NCBI GenBank assembly: GCA_031265025.1
Contig: JAISDF010000195.1
Location: 1 to 8,316, forward strand
DNA: 8,316 nt
DNA from: Spirochaetaceae bacterium
Lineage (GTDB): Bacteria; Spirochaetota; Spirochaetia; Treponematales; Breznakiellaceae
Direction of reading: 5' to 3'
Shown here: piece by piece, positions 1 through 6,680 of the stretch
How the letters are laid out: every line of letters starts with the position of its first letter
Numbering within the stretch: position 1 is the first letter of the stretch
Made by a program: the position numbers and the translations under genes
The notes under the pieces: generated by a model
The model's input: the letters and a program-made list of their open reading frames with translations, nothing else
Told to the model about the DNA's origin: nothing
The model's database searches: none

Positions 1-71
1 CGGCCGCGGACGCCTTCACCAAAGCGGTAAAACCCGCTATCCTTAGCCGTATGCTTACAGCAAGTCTTTGA
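1..71 (+). CDS. C-terminal end of an unidentified upstream gene (partial)
   Basis: Reading from base 3, one frame stays open to a TGA at 69-71 and gives a 22-residue tail ending ILSRMLTASL. Its codons (GCC, GCG, GAC, ACC, GCG) look like those of the neighbouring genes, whereas the other two forward frames hit stops by 30 and 46. The TGA lies directly before the AGGAG ribosome binding site of the M20 gene, and this tight packing is typical of co-transcribed genes. The tail is too short to assign a family or function. The gene's start lies outside the window. That it is coding at all is an inference from the open frame, codon choice and position. Confidence 0.5.
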   Translation, partial: AADAFTKAVKPAILSRMLTASL

Positions 72-75
72 GGAG
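71..75 (+). promoter_or_regulatory. Ribosome binding site that sets the M20 start codon
   Basis: AGGAG lies seven bases before the ATG at 83. The same frame extends upstream to a TTG at 68, but that TTG lies before this motif and has no binding site of its own, so ATG 83 is the better start. The site overlaps the final base of the upstream gene's TGA, which suggests translational coupling. Confidence 0.75.
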
Positions 76-82
76 TGTGGCA

Positions 83-1336
83 ATGAAAGAGCAGGTTTTT
101 GAATATATCGAAAAGAGCGGGCCGCTGGCCCTTGAGCTGGAAACGGAGCTGACCAAAAGGCCCGCGGTTTCTCCTGATTCGGGGGGGGAAGGCGAACTGG
201 ATAAATGCGTGTTTCTTGAAGGCTGGCTCAGGGGGCACGGTATTACCGCCCTTGAGCGCTACGATGCCCCGGACTCCCGGGCAAAGGGCGGGGTGAGGCC
301 CAACCTCATTGCCACCATTCCCGGCCGCAAGGATGGGCAGCGGCTGTGGATCATGAGCCACCTTGACGTGGTTCCGCCCGGAGAGGCGTCGCTCTGGGAA
401 AGCGATCCCTGGACTGTTGTCGAAAAAAAAGACCGCCCCCTGGGGCACAGACTCATAGGCCGGGGTGTTGAGGATAACCAGCAGGGGCTTGTGTCTTCGG
501 TGCTGGCTGCCCTGGCCCTGCTTGACAAGGGGGTTACGCCGGCCTGTACGGTAAAGCTGCTTTTTGCCGCCGATGAGGAAAACGGCAGCGCTTACGGCAT
601 TGACTGGCTGCTCAACAATCAGGGCAAGGCCATACCGGAACTGTTCCGCAAAGACGACATGGTGCTTATTCCCGACGGAGGGGACAAGGAAGGCGCTTCG
701 ATAGAGATTGCCGAAAAGAACATAGTCTGGGCCCGTTTTGTTACCAAGGGCGCGCAGTGCCACGGGTCCATGCCCGACAAGGGCGTCAACGCCCATCTTG
801 CCGGGGCCGATCTTGCCGTAAGACTGCATTACGGGCTTATGGAAAAATTCTCCGCGAGGGACGCCATATTCGAGCCTGACTATTCAACCTTTGAGCCTAC
901 CAAAAAAGAGGCGAATGTTCCCAACTACAATACCATACCCGGCGAGGATGTGTTCTGCATGGACATGCGCATACTTCCCTGTTATCCCGTCGACACGGTT
1001 CTTTCGGAAGTGGACCGTATCAAAGCGGAGATAGAAAAGCAGTACAAGGCCGGCATAAGTTATACCCTGGCCCAGAAGATGGAATCCAAACCGACTCCGG
1101 CCGGCGCTCCCCTGGTTACGCTTATCGCCGGGGCCGCCGCCGAGGTGTACGGGGTAAAGGCAAAAACCATAGGCATAGGCGGCGGAACCGTAGGCGCTTA
1201 CCTCCGCAACAGGGACATAGATTCGGCGGTTTGGTGCCGCATCGACGACCGGGCCCATTCGCCCAATGAATACGCCCTTATGGCCAATATACTCGGCGAC
1301 GCCAAGGTTATGGCCCTGCTCATGATGCGGGAATAG
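83..1336 (+). CDS. M20-family metallopeptidase / amidohydrolase (ArgE/DapE/CPG2-like)
   Basis: A 417-residue zinc-dependent hydrolase of peptidase family M20, probably cytoplasmic because no signal peptide is visible. The full set of metal and catalytic motifs is present: HLD at 93-95 (metal ligand His93, Asp95), GRGVEDN at 127-132 with bridging Asp131, Glu165-Glu166 in DEENGS (general base and ligand), Asp198 in IPDGG, and His392 in RAHSPNE. The HGSMP segment near 227-231 belongs to the lid/dimerisation domain inserted between the two halves of the catalytic domain, and GIGGGT is at 364-369. The length is normal for the family. M20 enzymes cleave dipeptides, N-acyl amino acids or succinyl-diaminopimelate, and sequence alone does not separate these here. 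Automatic annotation as succinyl-diaminopimelate desuccinylase would be unsafe. It may be co-transcribed with the upstream partial gene. I see no link to the aminomutase gene 39 bases downstream, which has its own -10-like box. Confidence 0.9.
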   Translation: MKEQVFEYIEKSGPLALELETELTKRPAVSPDSGGEGELDKCVFLEGWLRGHGITALERYDAPDSRAKGGVRPNLIATIPGRKDGQRLWIMSHLDVVPPGEASLWESDPWTVVEKKDRPLGHRLIGRGVEDNQQGLVSSVLAALALLDKGVTPACTVKLLFAADEENGSAYGIDWLLNNQGKAIPELFRKDDMVLIPDGGDKEGASIEIAEKNIVWARFVTKGAQCHGSMPDKGVNAHLAGADLAVRLHYGLMEKFSARDAIFEPDYSTFEPTKKEANVPNYNTIPGEDVFCMDMRILPCYPVDTVLSEVDRIKAEIEKQYKAGISYTLAQKMESKPTPAGAPLVTLIAGAAAEVYGVKAKTIGIGGGTVGAYLRNRDIDSAVWCRIDDRAHSPNEYALMANILGDAKVMALLMMRE

Positions 1337-1363
1337 GCTGTTCCTTTCGGCATACCGCGTGCG

Positions 1364-1369
1364 TATACT
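1364..1369 (+). promoter_or_regulatory. Candidate -10 box of the kamA-like gene (leaderless layout)
   Basis: TATACT differs from the TATAAT consensus at one position and ends six bases before the ATG at 1376, so transcription would begin at about the start codon. The intervening bases TTCCCC contain no Shine-Dalgarno sequence. I see no good -35 box; the hexamer 17 bases upstream (1341-1346) is TTCCTT. The absence of a binding site is directly visible, while promoter function is inferred. Confidence 0.45.
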
Positions 1370-1375
1370 TTCCCC

Positions 1376-2419
1376 ATGAATCTTATTACCGGCGTCCGGG
1401 AGCTTCCGCCGCGTCTTGCCGCCTCGCTGAGTTATGAGGAGGCCGCCTATATTGAGCGCGTCAAAGAGCGGGGGCTGCCCTTTGCCGTGAGCGGCCACTT
1501 CGCCTCCCTTGCCGGTCCTGAGCGGGACGATCCTATCAGGCGGCAGTTTATGCCTGACCCGAGGGAGGAACAGGCAGACCCCTTTGCCCTTGAGGACCCC
1601 CTTGGCGAGGCCCGCTACCGGGTCCTTCCCAGGCTTGTTCACCAGTACCGGGACAGGGCGCTCCTAAAAACCTGCGGCCTCTGCGGGGGCTGCTGCCGTT
1701 TCTGCTTCCGCCGGGTGTGGATGGCAGAGGAGGCCCCTTTCATCCCGGAAGAAGAAGTCCTTGCCGTGTTTGCCTGGCTCAAAACCCGCCCCGAAATACG
1801 GGAGCTGCTGCTGTCGGGCGGCGACCCCCTGTGCGCCCCGGAGGAGGCGGAAAGGCTTATAAGCCGTATCAGGGGGGAATTCCCTTCCCTGCGTATCAGG
1901 GTCTGCACCCGTATCCCCATTACCGACCCCCTGCGTATTGACAGCGCCTTTATCGGCTTTCTGGCTTCCAGGCGGCCCCTCCGCATGGCCGTCCACATCA
2001 ACCACCCAAGGGAACTTTCCCCGGAAAGCAGGGCGCTTCTGGCCGGCCTTGCCGGGGCGGGCATTCCGGTCCATGTGCAGACCGTGCTGCTCAAAGGCAT
2101 CAACGACAATGCCGAAACCCTGGCAAACCTGTTTGAGGACTGTCTTGACCTGGGGCTCTCGCCCTACTACCTTTTCCAGCTTGACCTTGCTCCGGGCACG
2201 GCCCATTTCAGGGTGCCTTTGAGAAAGGGACTGGCGCTCTACCGGGAACTTGCCGCCCTTTTATCGGGCCTGGCTCTGCCTTCCTATGCCCTTGACCTGC
2301 CCGGCGGCGGCGGCAAGATACGGCTCCATGAGGGGGTCATTGCCGGGGAAGGACCGGAAGGAACAACGCTGCTCCTCAGGGACAGAGACGGCAGGCTCTG
2401 GCCCTATCCATCCGGCTAA
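1376..2419 (+). CDS. KamA/EpmB-family radical-SAM lysine 2,3-aminomutase
   Basis: A 347-residue radical-SAM, PLP-dependent aminomutase. The [4Fe-4S] cluster motif CxxxCxxC is Cys103, Cys107, Cys110 and is followed by FRR. SGGDPL (147-152) is the SAM-binding segment, and HINHPRE, QTVLLKGINDN and FQLDLAPGTAHFR are family blocks. PGGGGK at 309-314 supplies the PLP-binding Lys314. Asp270 and Asp307 align by eye with Asp293 and Asp330 of clostridial lysine 2,3-aminomutase, which bind the substrate's epsilon-amino group, so lysine is the likely substrate. The protein stops soon after the PLP motif and lacks the C-terminal zinc-binding oligomerisation domain of the roughly 416-residue clostridial enzyme. 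In this it resembles E. coli EpmB (YjeK), which makes (R)-beta-lysine for modification of elongation factor P. No efp or epmA lies in the window, so the EpmB role is inference. ATG 1376 is the first possible start in the frame and the N-terminus fits the family. Confidence 0.9.
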   Translation: MNLITGVRELPPRLAASLSYEEAAYIERVKERGLPFAVSGHFASLAGPERDDPIRRQFMPDPREEQADPFALEDPLGEARYRVLPRLVHQYRDRALLKTCGLCGGCCRFCFRRVWMAEEAPFIPEEEVLAVFAWLKTRPEIRELLLSGGDPLCAPEEAERLISRIRGEFPSLRIRVCTRIPITDPLRIDSAFIGFLASRRPLRMAVHINHPRELSPESRALLAGLAGAGIPVHVQTVLLKGINDNAETLANLFEDCLDLGLSPYYLFQLDLAPGTAHFRVPLRKGLALYRELAALLSGLALPSYALDLPGGGGKIRLHEGVIAGEGPEGTTLLLRDRDGRLWPYPSG

Positions 2420-2427
2420 CTCCCCTA

Positions 2428-2456
2428 TTGACAACAAGGGGCAAAATACGCATTGT
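2428..2456 (+). promoter_or_regulatory. Candidate promoter of the pot operon
   Basis: A perfect -35 hexamer TTGACA (2428-2433) begins nine bases after the kamA-like stop codon. Seventeen bases further on, 2451-2456 reads CATTGT, which matches TATAAT at only three of six positions, so the -10 is poor and its placement uncertain. The predicted leader to the TTG start at 2506 would be about 40 bases. The position makes potABCD an independently transcribed unit. I see no operator or riboswitch in the leader. Confidence 0.4.
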
Positions 2457-2505
2457 ACCTTTGTAGTATGTATCTCCGTTTTTAAGGGAGGCTGGAAGAA
2501 AAAAT

Positions 2506-3636
2506 TTGAACGGTAGCGATGTGGTTATCGAAGGGGTATCCAAAACCTTCGGTGATTTTAAGGTATTGAAAGACATATACCTTGGGATAAAAGGGGGAGA
2601 ATTTTTTTCCCTTTTGGGACCGTCGGGATGCGGCAAAACAACCCTGCTCCGTATCCTTGCCGGTTTTGAGAGCCCCGACACGGGGGCGGTAACCATAGAC
2701 GGCATGGACGTGCTTCCCCTGCCCCCCAACCGGCGGCAGGTCAATACGGTATTCCAGAATTACGCCCTTTTCCCCCACCTTACTGTTTTTGAAAACGTGG
2801 CCTTTTCCATCAGAATAAAGAAAGAGTCCAAAAGCGGAATCACGGAAAAAGTTACCGAATATCTTAAACTGGTTGAACTTGAGGAGCATGCCCATAAAAA
2901 GCCCAATCAGCTTTCAGGCGGGCAGAAGCAGCGGGTGGCCATTGCCAGGGCGTTGATCAACGAGCCAAGGGTGCTGCTCCTTGACGAGCCCCTCTCCGCC
3001 CTTGACGCCAAGCTCAGGCAGCACATGCTGATTGAGCTTGACCAGATTCATGACAAGATAGGCATTACCTTTATCTACGTTACCCATGACCAGCAGGAAG
3101 CCCTGTCGGTCTCCGACCGCATTGCCGTAATGAACAAGGGGAATATACTCCAGGTAGGGACCCCCCACGATATATACGAAAGCCCTGCCGATGATTTTGT
3201 GGCCCGCTTTATCGGCGAGACCAATCTTTACAACGCCGAGATAAGCTCGGTGTCCAAACTTGATAAACCCGTAACCGAATACATGACGGAGCTTGAGGTT
3301 CCCGAACTGGGAAAAATCATGTGTACCACCGTTGACGAGTTCAAAGCGGGCCAGAAGGTAAGTTTCACCATAAGGCCCGAAAAAATACTCATCTCCAAGG
3401 AAAAGCCCCTGACCAAGCGGGACGACATTAACCTCTTCCGGGGCCTTGTGGAAGAACCCATCTATTCGGGCTTTCAGACCAAGTTCTATGTCAAGGTGAA
3501 CGAGAAGGCCACGCTCAGGATAATAAAGCAGCACGCCAAATACTCAGACGAAGGGCCCGACATAGTCTGGAAGGATGAGGTGTACATATCCTGGAGCGCC
3601 ATAGACGGATATATCGTCGGGGTGAGAGAACCGTGA
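2506..3636 (+). CDS. potA: Spermidine/putrescine ABC transporter ATP-binding protein PotA
   Basis: The cytoplasmic ATPase of a polyamine importer, 376 residues, close to the 378 of E. coli PotA. All nucleotide-binding motifs are present: Walker A GPSGCGKT (38-45), Q-loop Gln84 in QNYALFP, signature LSGGQ (136-140), Walker B VLLLDE (156-161), D-loop SALD, and H-loop His194 in THDQ. The C-terminal part, about 240-376, is the TOBE-type regulatory domain of the PotA/MalK/CysA group; FTIRPEKI is its recognisable block. The start is TTG 2506, with GGAAG (2494-2498) seven bases before it. The in-frame GTG at 2521 is an alternative but has no binding site and would trim conserved N-terminal residues. 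It overlaps potB by four bases (GTGA), implying translational coupling. The polyamine assignment rests on the whole operon and on the PotD homology, because PotA-like ATPases alone cannot be told from other importers of this class. Confidence 0.93.
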   Translation: MNGSDVVIEGVSKTFGDFKVLKDIYLGIKGGEFFSLLGPSGCGKTTLLRILAGFESPDTGAVTIDGMDVLPLPPNRRQVNTVFQNYALFPHLTVFENVAFSIRIKKESKSGITEKVTEYLKLVELEEHAHKKPNQLSGGQKQRVAIARALINEPRVLLLDEPLSALDAKLRQHMLIELDQIHDKIGITFIYVTHDQQEALSVSDRIAVMNKGNILQVGTPHDIYESPADDFVARFIGETNLYNAEISSVSKLDKPVTEYMTELEVPELGKIMCTTVDEFKAGQKVSFTIRPEKILISKEKPLTKRDDINLFRGLVEEPIYSGFQTKFYVKVNEKATLRIIKQHAKYSDEGPDIVWKDEVYISWSAIDGYIVGVREP

Positions 3637-4589
3637 GCGCCGCTCCGGGGAAAAAAAACTACGGCCCCCTCTACACGTCCCCCATGGCCGTATGGTTTAC
3701 CCTGTTCTTCCTGATTCCCATTCTCATCATTATACTGTACAGCGTACTCCGCAAGGACATGTACGCGGGAGTCGCGTCCGGCGGAAATCCCCTTGTCCTG
3801 CTGAAGCACCTTGCTGAGGATTTTAGCAGCGTCATCAGGGGCAGGGAAGCGCCCAACAGGGATTTTACCCTGGAAGCCTACGCCGCCCTGTCAAACCCGA
3901 ACTTCGCGCTTATCACCGTCAGAACCCTTCTGACTTCCGTCGTTACCACGGTGATAACCATAGTCATCGCCCTTCCCTGCGGCTATTATATGGCCAGGAG
4001 CAAACACCAGACAGCGATGCTCCTCCTTATCATCATTCCCTTCTGGACCAACTTCCTTATCAGGGTTTTCGCCTGGATGAACATACTGGGGAATAACGGC
4101 TTTATAAATGAATTCCTCCTCAGGATAGGGCTCATTGACGACTATATACATTTTCTCTACAACCAGGGCGCGGTGGGCCTGGTACTGGTGTATATGTACC
4201 TCCCCTACGCCATACTGCCCCTCTTTTCGACAATAGATAAATTCGATTTTTCCCTTCTGGAAGCGGCAAGAGACCTGGGGGCCACCAAGGCCCAGTCCAT
4301 GTCCAAAATACTGCTTCCCAATATCAGGAGCGGCCTTTACACCGCCGTTCTGTTTACCTTTATTCCCATATTCGGCTCCTACGCGGTTCCCCTGCTCATC
4401 GGAGGCATGGAGTCCTATATGCTGGGCAATGTAATCGCCGACCAGCTCAACAGGGCGCGGAACTGGCCTGTGGCCTCGGCCATCTCCATGGTGCTTACGG
4501 TGATAACCACGCTGGGTGTCATCATCATGATGAACCTCCAGCGCCGGGACGCGTCCAGGGTTATTGATGTAAAGGGGCAGGGCGTATGA
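3633..4589 (+). CDS. potB: Spermidine/putrescine ABC transporter permease PotB
   Basis: An inner-membrane permease of 318 residues that pairs with PotC to form the polyamine channel. Six hydrophobic segments are visible, at about 18-39, 93-117, 127-152, 178-200, 236-257 and 279-300. The cytoplasmic EAA loop that docks on the ATPase is at 210-229 (EAARDLG, with ILLP at its end). Blocks shared with E. coli PotB as I recall it include IPFWTNFLIR, NEFLL, EAARDLGA and GNVI. The start is GTG 3633, inside the end of potA. The first ATG downstream (3684) has no binding site and would remove residues just before the first membrane helix. The loop between helices 1 and 2 (about 41-90) is roughly 25 residues longer than in E. 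coli PotB by eye. The 3' end overlaps potC by four bases (ATGA). Confidence 0.93.
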   Translation: MSAAPGKKNYGPLYTSPMAVWFTLFFLIPILIIILYSVLRKDMYAGVASGGNPLVLLKHLAEDFSSVIRGREAPNRDFTLEAYAALSNPNFALITVRTLLTSVVTTVITIVIALPCGYYMARSKHQTAMLLLIIIPFWTNFLIRVFAWMNILGNNGFINEFLLRIGLIDDYIHFLYNQGAVGLVLVYMYLPYAILPLFSTIDKFDFSLLEAARDLGATKAQSMSKILLPNIRSGLYTAVLFTFIPIFGSYAVPLLIGGMESYMLGNVIADQLNRARNWPVASAISMVLTVITTLGVIIMMNLQRRDASRVIDVKGQGV

Positions 4590-5452
4590 TCAAAAATATA
4601 GTCCACAACATCATTACCTCGCTGCGCCTGGGACAAAGCCAGGGAGAGGCGGCCCGCCACGCCAGGCGGGCGTACCGGAAAAAGTTTTCCCTTTCCCAGA
4701 CCGTGTTTATCGCTACGCTGGTCTTTCTCTTTCTTCCCCTTTTTGTGCTGATTCTCTATTCCTTTAACGCTTCCCAGGGAACGGCATGGACGGGCTTTTC
4801 CCTTGTCTGGTACGAAAGGCTGTTCTTCCAGTCCAGGGGACTGTGGCGGGCCTTCTGGAACAGCATATTCATCGCGTTTACGTCGGCCACTACCGCCACG
4901 GTGCTGGGAACCTTCGGCGCCATAGGGGTCAACTGGTACCGTTTCAGGCTGCGGAACTATGTACAGGCGATTTCCTTTCTGCCCATGATACTTCCCGAAA
5001 TTATCGTAGGCGTTTCCCTTGCCCTGTTCTTTGCCGGCATAAAACTCCGCCTCGGCCTCCTCACCATTTTTATCGCCCATACAACCTTCAATCTGCCCTT
5101 TGTATTCCTCATGGTAATGGCCCGGCTTGATGAATTTGATTTTGCCATCATTGAGGCGGCCAGGGACCTGGGGGCCAATGAAAAGCAGACCCTGAGCAGG
5201 GTAACTATACCTGTCTGCATGCCCGGCATCATTTCGGGCTTTCTGACCGCGGTAACTATATCCCTTGAGGACTTTGTCATTACCTTTTTTGTGGCCGGCC
5301 CGGGCTCGACAACCCTGCCCCTTTTCATTTACTCGGCCATACGCTTCGGCATCTCTCCGGTGATCAACGCCCTGTCGGTGGTGATGATACTGGGGACCGT
5401 GCTCCTTACCTACCTCTTGAGGAATTTCCTCAAGTACATAGCCGCCAAATAA
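4586..5452 (+). CDS. potC: Spermidine/putrescine ABC transporter permease PotC
   Basis: The second inner-membrane permease of the importer, 288 residues against about 264 in E. coli. The extra length is a basic N-terminal arm (residues 1-36, rich in Arg and Lys) before the first membrane segment at about 38-61; the positive charge places it in the cytoplasm. Other hydrophobic segments are at about 90-115, 126-150, 155-180, 210-236 and 258-280. The EAA loop is at 190-209 (EAARDLGANEKQ, then IP). LPEIIVGVSLALFF and SLEDFVITFFVAGPG are typical PotC blocks. ATG 4586 overlaps the potB stop and has AAAGGGG (4571-4577) eight bases upstream, so the long N-terminus appears genuine. The gene ends 88 bases before potD. 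Confidence 0.93.
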   Translation: MIKNIVHNIITSLRLGQSQGEAARHARRAYRKKFSLSQTVFIATLVFLFLPLFVLILYSFNASQGTAWTGFSLVWYERLFFQSRGLWRAFWNSIFIAFTSATTATVLGTFGAIGVNWYRFRLRNYVQAISFLPMILPEIIVGVSLALFFAGIKLRLGLLTIFIAHTTFNLPFVFLMVMARLDEFDFAIIEAARDLGANEKQTLSRVTIPVCMPGIISGFLTAVTISLEDFVITFFVAGPGSTTLPLFIYSAIRFGISPVINALSVVMILGTVLLTYLLRNFLKYIAAK

Positions 5453-5465
5453 GAACCGGGGCAGC

Positions 5466-5508
5466 CCGGCGGAAATTCAGGAGTTTGCCGGAGTCCCTGG
5501 GATTCCGG
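5466..5508 (+). other. potC-potD intercistronic stem-loops (two competing hairpins)
   Basis: The 88-base gap holds two overlapping inverted repeats. The upstream one pairs 5466-5475 with 5484-5491 (CCGGC and AAA against TTTGCCGG), giving eight base pairs with a two-base bulge. The downstream one is 5488-5508, with arms CCGGAGTC and GATTCCGG closing a short CCTGG loop and one G-T wobble. They share bases 5488-5491, so only one can form at a time. No T-run follows, so neither is a normal intrinsic terminator. Hairpins here could protect the upstream or downstream mRNA and let potD be expressed differently from the permeases. A TAGTAT/TATACG stretch at 5510-5518 could be a weak -10 for potD alone, but I see no convincing -35. 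Confidence 0.6.
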
Positions 5509-5540
5509 TTAGTATACGGACAAGACATAAGGAGAAGGAG

Positions 5541-6605
5541 ATGAACAAAATACCTGTATCAGAGGCGGCTCCCAACGGGGCGCCGCTTTTCCGGGGTATC
5601 TTTCTGGTGCTGGGCATAATCGCCCTCATGGGTTGTGACGCGAGACCGACACTCAACATCTACAACTGGACCTATTACACCCCGGACTCGATAATTGAAA
5701 AATTCGAAAAAGAGTATAACGTAAGAATAAATTACGATGTTTTTGAATCAAACGAAGAGCTTTTTACCAAACTCACAACCGGCGGGTTAGTCTACGATAT
5801 TGTTTTCCCGTCAGGGGACTATGTGTCCATAATGATAAAAGAAGATATGCTTGAACCCATCAATAAATCCCTCCTTAAAAACCTGGGCAATATCGACCCC
5901 CTGATTCTCCAGAAGGCTTCCTATGATCCCGGCATGAATTACAGCGTACCTTATTACTGGGGCGCCGCGGGCATCACTGTAAACACCGCCAGGGTTCCCG
6001 ATTTTGAAAGAAGCTGGAACATATTCAGCAGGAAAGACCTCGACGGCAGAATGACCATGCTTGACGATATGCGGGAAGTGCTGGGCGACGCCCTTGTTTC
6101 CCTGGGCTATTCGGTGAACACGGCCAACCCCGCTGAAATCGCCGCCGCCCGCGATCTGGTGAACACAGTGTGGAAACCAAACCTGATACGTTTTGACGCC
6201 ACCGCCTATGGCAAGAGTTTTGCCCAGGAAGATTTCTGGGTCTGCCAGGGCTACCCCGAAGAAGTATTCACCGAAATCACCGACAGCCAAAAAGAGCATA
6301 CCGTATTCTTTATTCCCCCTGAGGGAGGACCCGCCTACATTGACAGCATGTGCATACTCAAGGGATCAAAGAATGTTGAACTTGCCCATCAGTTTATAGA
6401 TTTTATACACAGGCCGGAAATCTACGCCGAATTCGCCGACTATTTTTCCTTCCCCGCCACCGCCAATGTTCCGGCAAGGGCATTGCAGAAGGTTACGCCC
6501 ATGTACAGGGCCGAGGACCTCGCAAATACGGAACTCAAGGACGATGTGGGAGAAAATCTTTCCCTCTATGATGACGCCTGGCTGACAGTCAAGGTCGGTA
6601 AATAG
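5541..6605 (+). CDS. potD: Polyamine-binding lipoprotein PotD (spermidine/putrescine receptor)
   Basis: The substrate-binding component of the importer, 354 residues. A basic start, a hydrophobic stretch (about 19-30) and LMGC place the lipidated cysteine at Cys32, so it is a membrane-anchored lipoprotein, as described for T. pallidum TpPotD (Tp0655). PotD blocks follow: YNWTYYTP (41-48), ESNEELFTKL, YDIVFPS, YSVPYYWG, DDMREVLGDAL (175-185), PEGGPAYIDSM and DDVGENLSLYDDAW near the end. By eye against E. coli PotD, pocket residues Trp43, Tyr46, Ser91, Asp176, Glu179 and Asp268 are kept, including the acidic residues that hold the amine groups. Other contacts differ (see findings). The start ATG 5541 follows AAGGAGAAGGAG, with the first GGAG six bases upstream. 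The 5' coding part is noticeably more AT-rich than potA-C. It is the last gene of the operon; a 16-bp perfect hairpin begins three bases after its stop. Confidence 0.93.
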   Translation: MNKIPVSEAAPNGAPLFRGIFLVLGIIALMGCDARPTLNIYNWTYYTPDSIIEKFEKEYNVRINYDVFESNEELFTKLTTGGLVYDIVFPSGDYVSIMIKEDMLEPINKSLLKNLGNIDPLILQKASYDPGMNYSVPYYWGAAGITVNTARVPDFERSWNIFSRKDLDGRMTMLDDMREVLGDALVSLGYSVNTANPAEIAAARDLVNTVWKPNLIRFDATAYGKSFAQEDFWVCQGYPEEVFTEITDSQKEHTVFFIPPEGGPAYIDSMCILKGSKNVELAHQFIDFIHRPEIYAEFADYFSFPATANVPARALQKVTPMYRAEDLANTELKDDVGENLSLYDDAWLTVKVGK

Positions 6606-6607
6606 TT

Positions 6608-6644
6608 GACTTGTTCGATAACCCGGTTGGTTATCGAACAAGTC
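6608..6644 (+). repeat. Perfect 16-bp inverted repeat just after potD
   Basis: Arms 6608-6623 and 6629-6644 are exact reverse complements (outer end GACTTGTTCG, inner end GATAACC) around a five-base loop CGGTT. It starts three bases after the potD stop. The downstream bases TTGCAAAA are not a T-run, so a plain intrinsic terminator is not convincing. It may protect the 3' end of the pot mRNA or be a dispersed palindromic element. It is the first of several inverted repeats in the 193-base gap. Confidence 0.85.
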
Positions 6645-6646
6645 TT

Positions 6647-6674
6647 GCAAAATGCTGCGCATTTTGCGGCTTTT
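6647..6674 (+). terminator. Possible terminator of the pot operon
   Basis: GCAAAATG (6647-6654) pairs exactly with CATTTTGC (6660-6667) around CTGCG. A competing, shorter hairpin, 6654-6658 with 6666-6670 (one wobble pair), ends directly at TTTT (6671-6674) and looks more like an intrinsic terminator, though its T-run is short. Both structures are visible in the sequence; terminator function is inferred from the position after potD and the T-run. Confidence 0.45.
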
Positions 6675-6680
6675 AAGGAA

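Noticed and set aside
68..82. TTG at 68 as the start of the M20 gene.
   Set aside because: The AGGAG binding site lies downstream of this TTG and is correctly spaced for ATG 83; the five added residues are not part of the family's conserved N-terminus.
884..1642. Long open frame on the minus strand, 252 codons, spanning the end of the M20 gene and the start of the kamA-like gene.
   Set aside because: It runs antisense to two well-supported genes with complete motif sets, shows no recognisable family and is a common by-product of GC-rich coding DNA.
2523..2532. GGTTATCGAA in the potA start region matches the 3' arm of the hairpin after potD (6629-6638).
   Set aside because: The potA copy encodes the expected Val-Ile-Glu of the ABC domain and has no partner arm nearby. 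A ten-base match is weak evidence of a shared regulatory site.
4415..5080. 221-codon minus-strand open frame antisense to potB and potC.
   Set aside because: Its composition is the low-complexity Gly/Lys/Glu pattern expected opposite membrane-protein codons, and both permeases on the plus strand have clear family motifs.
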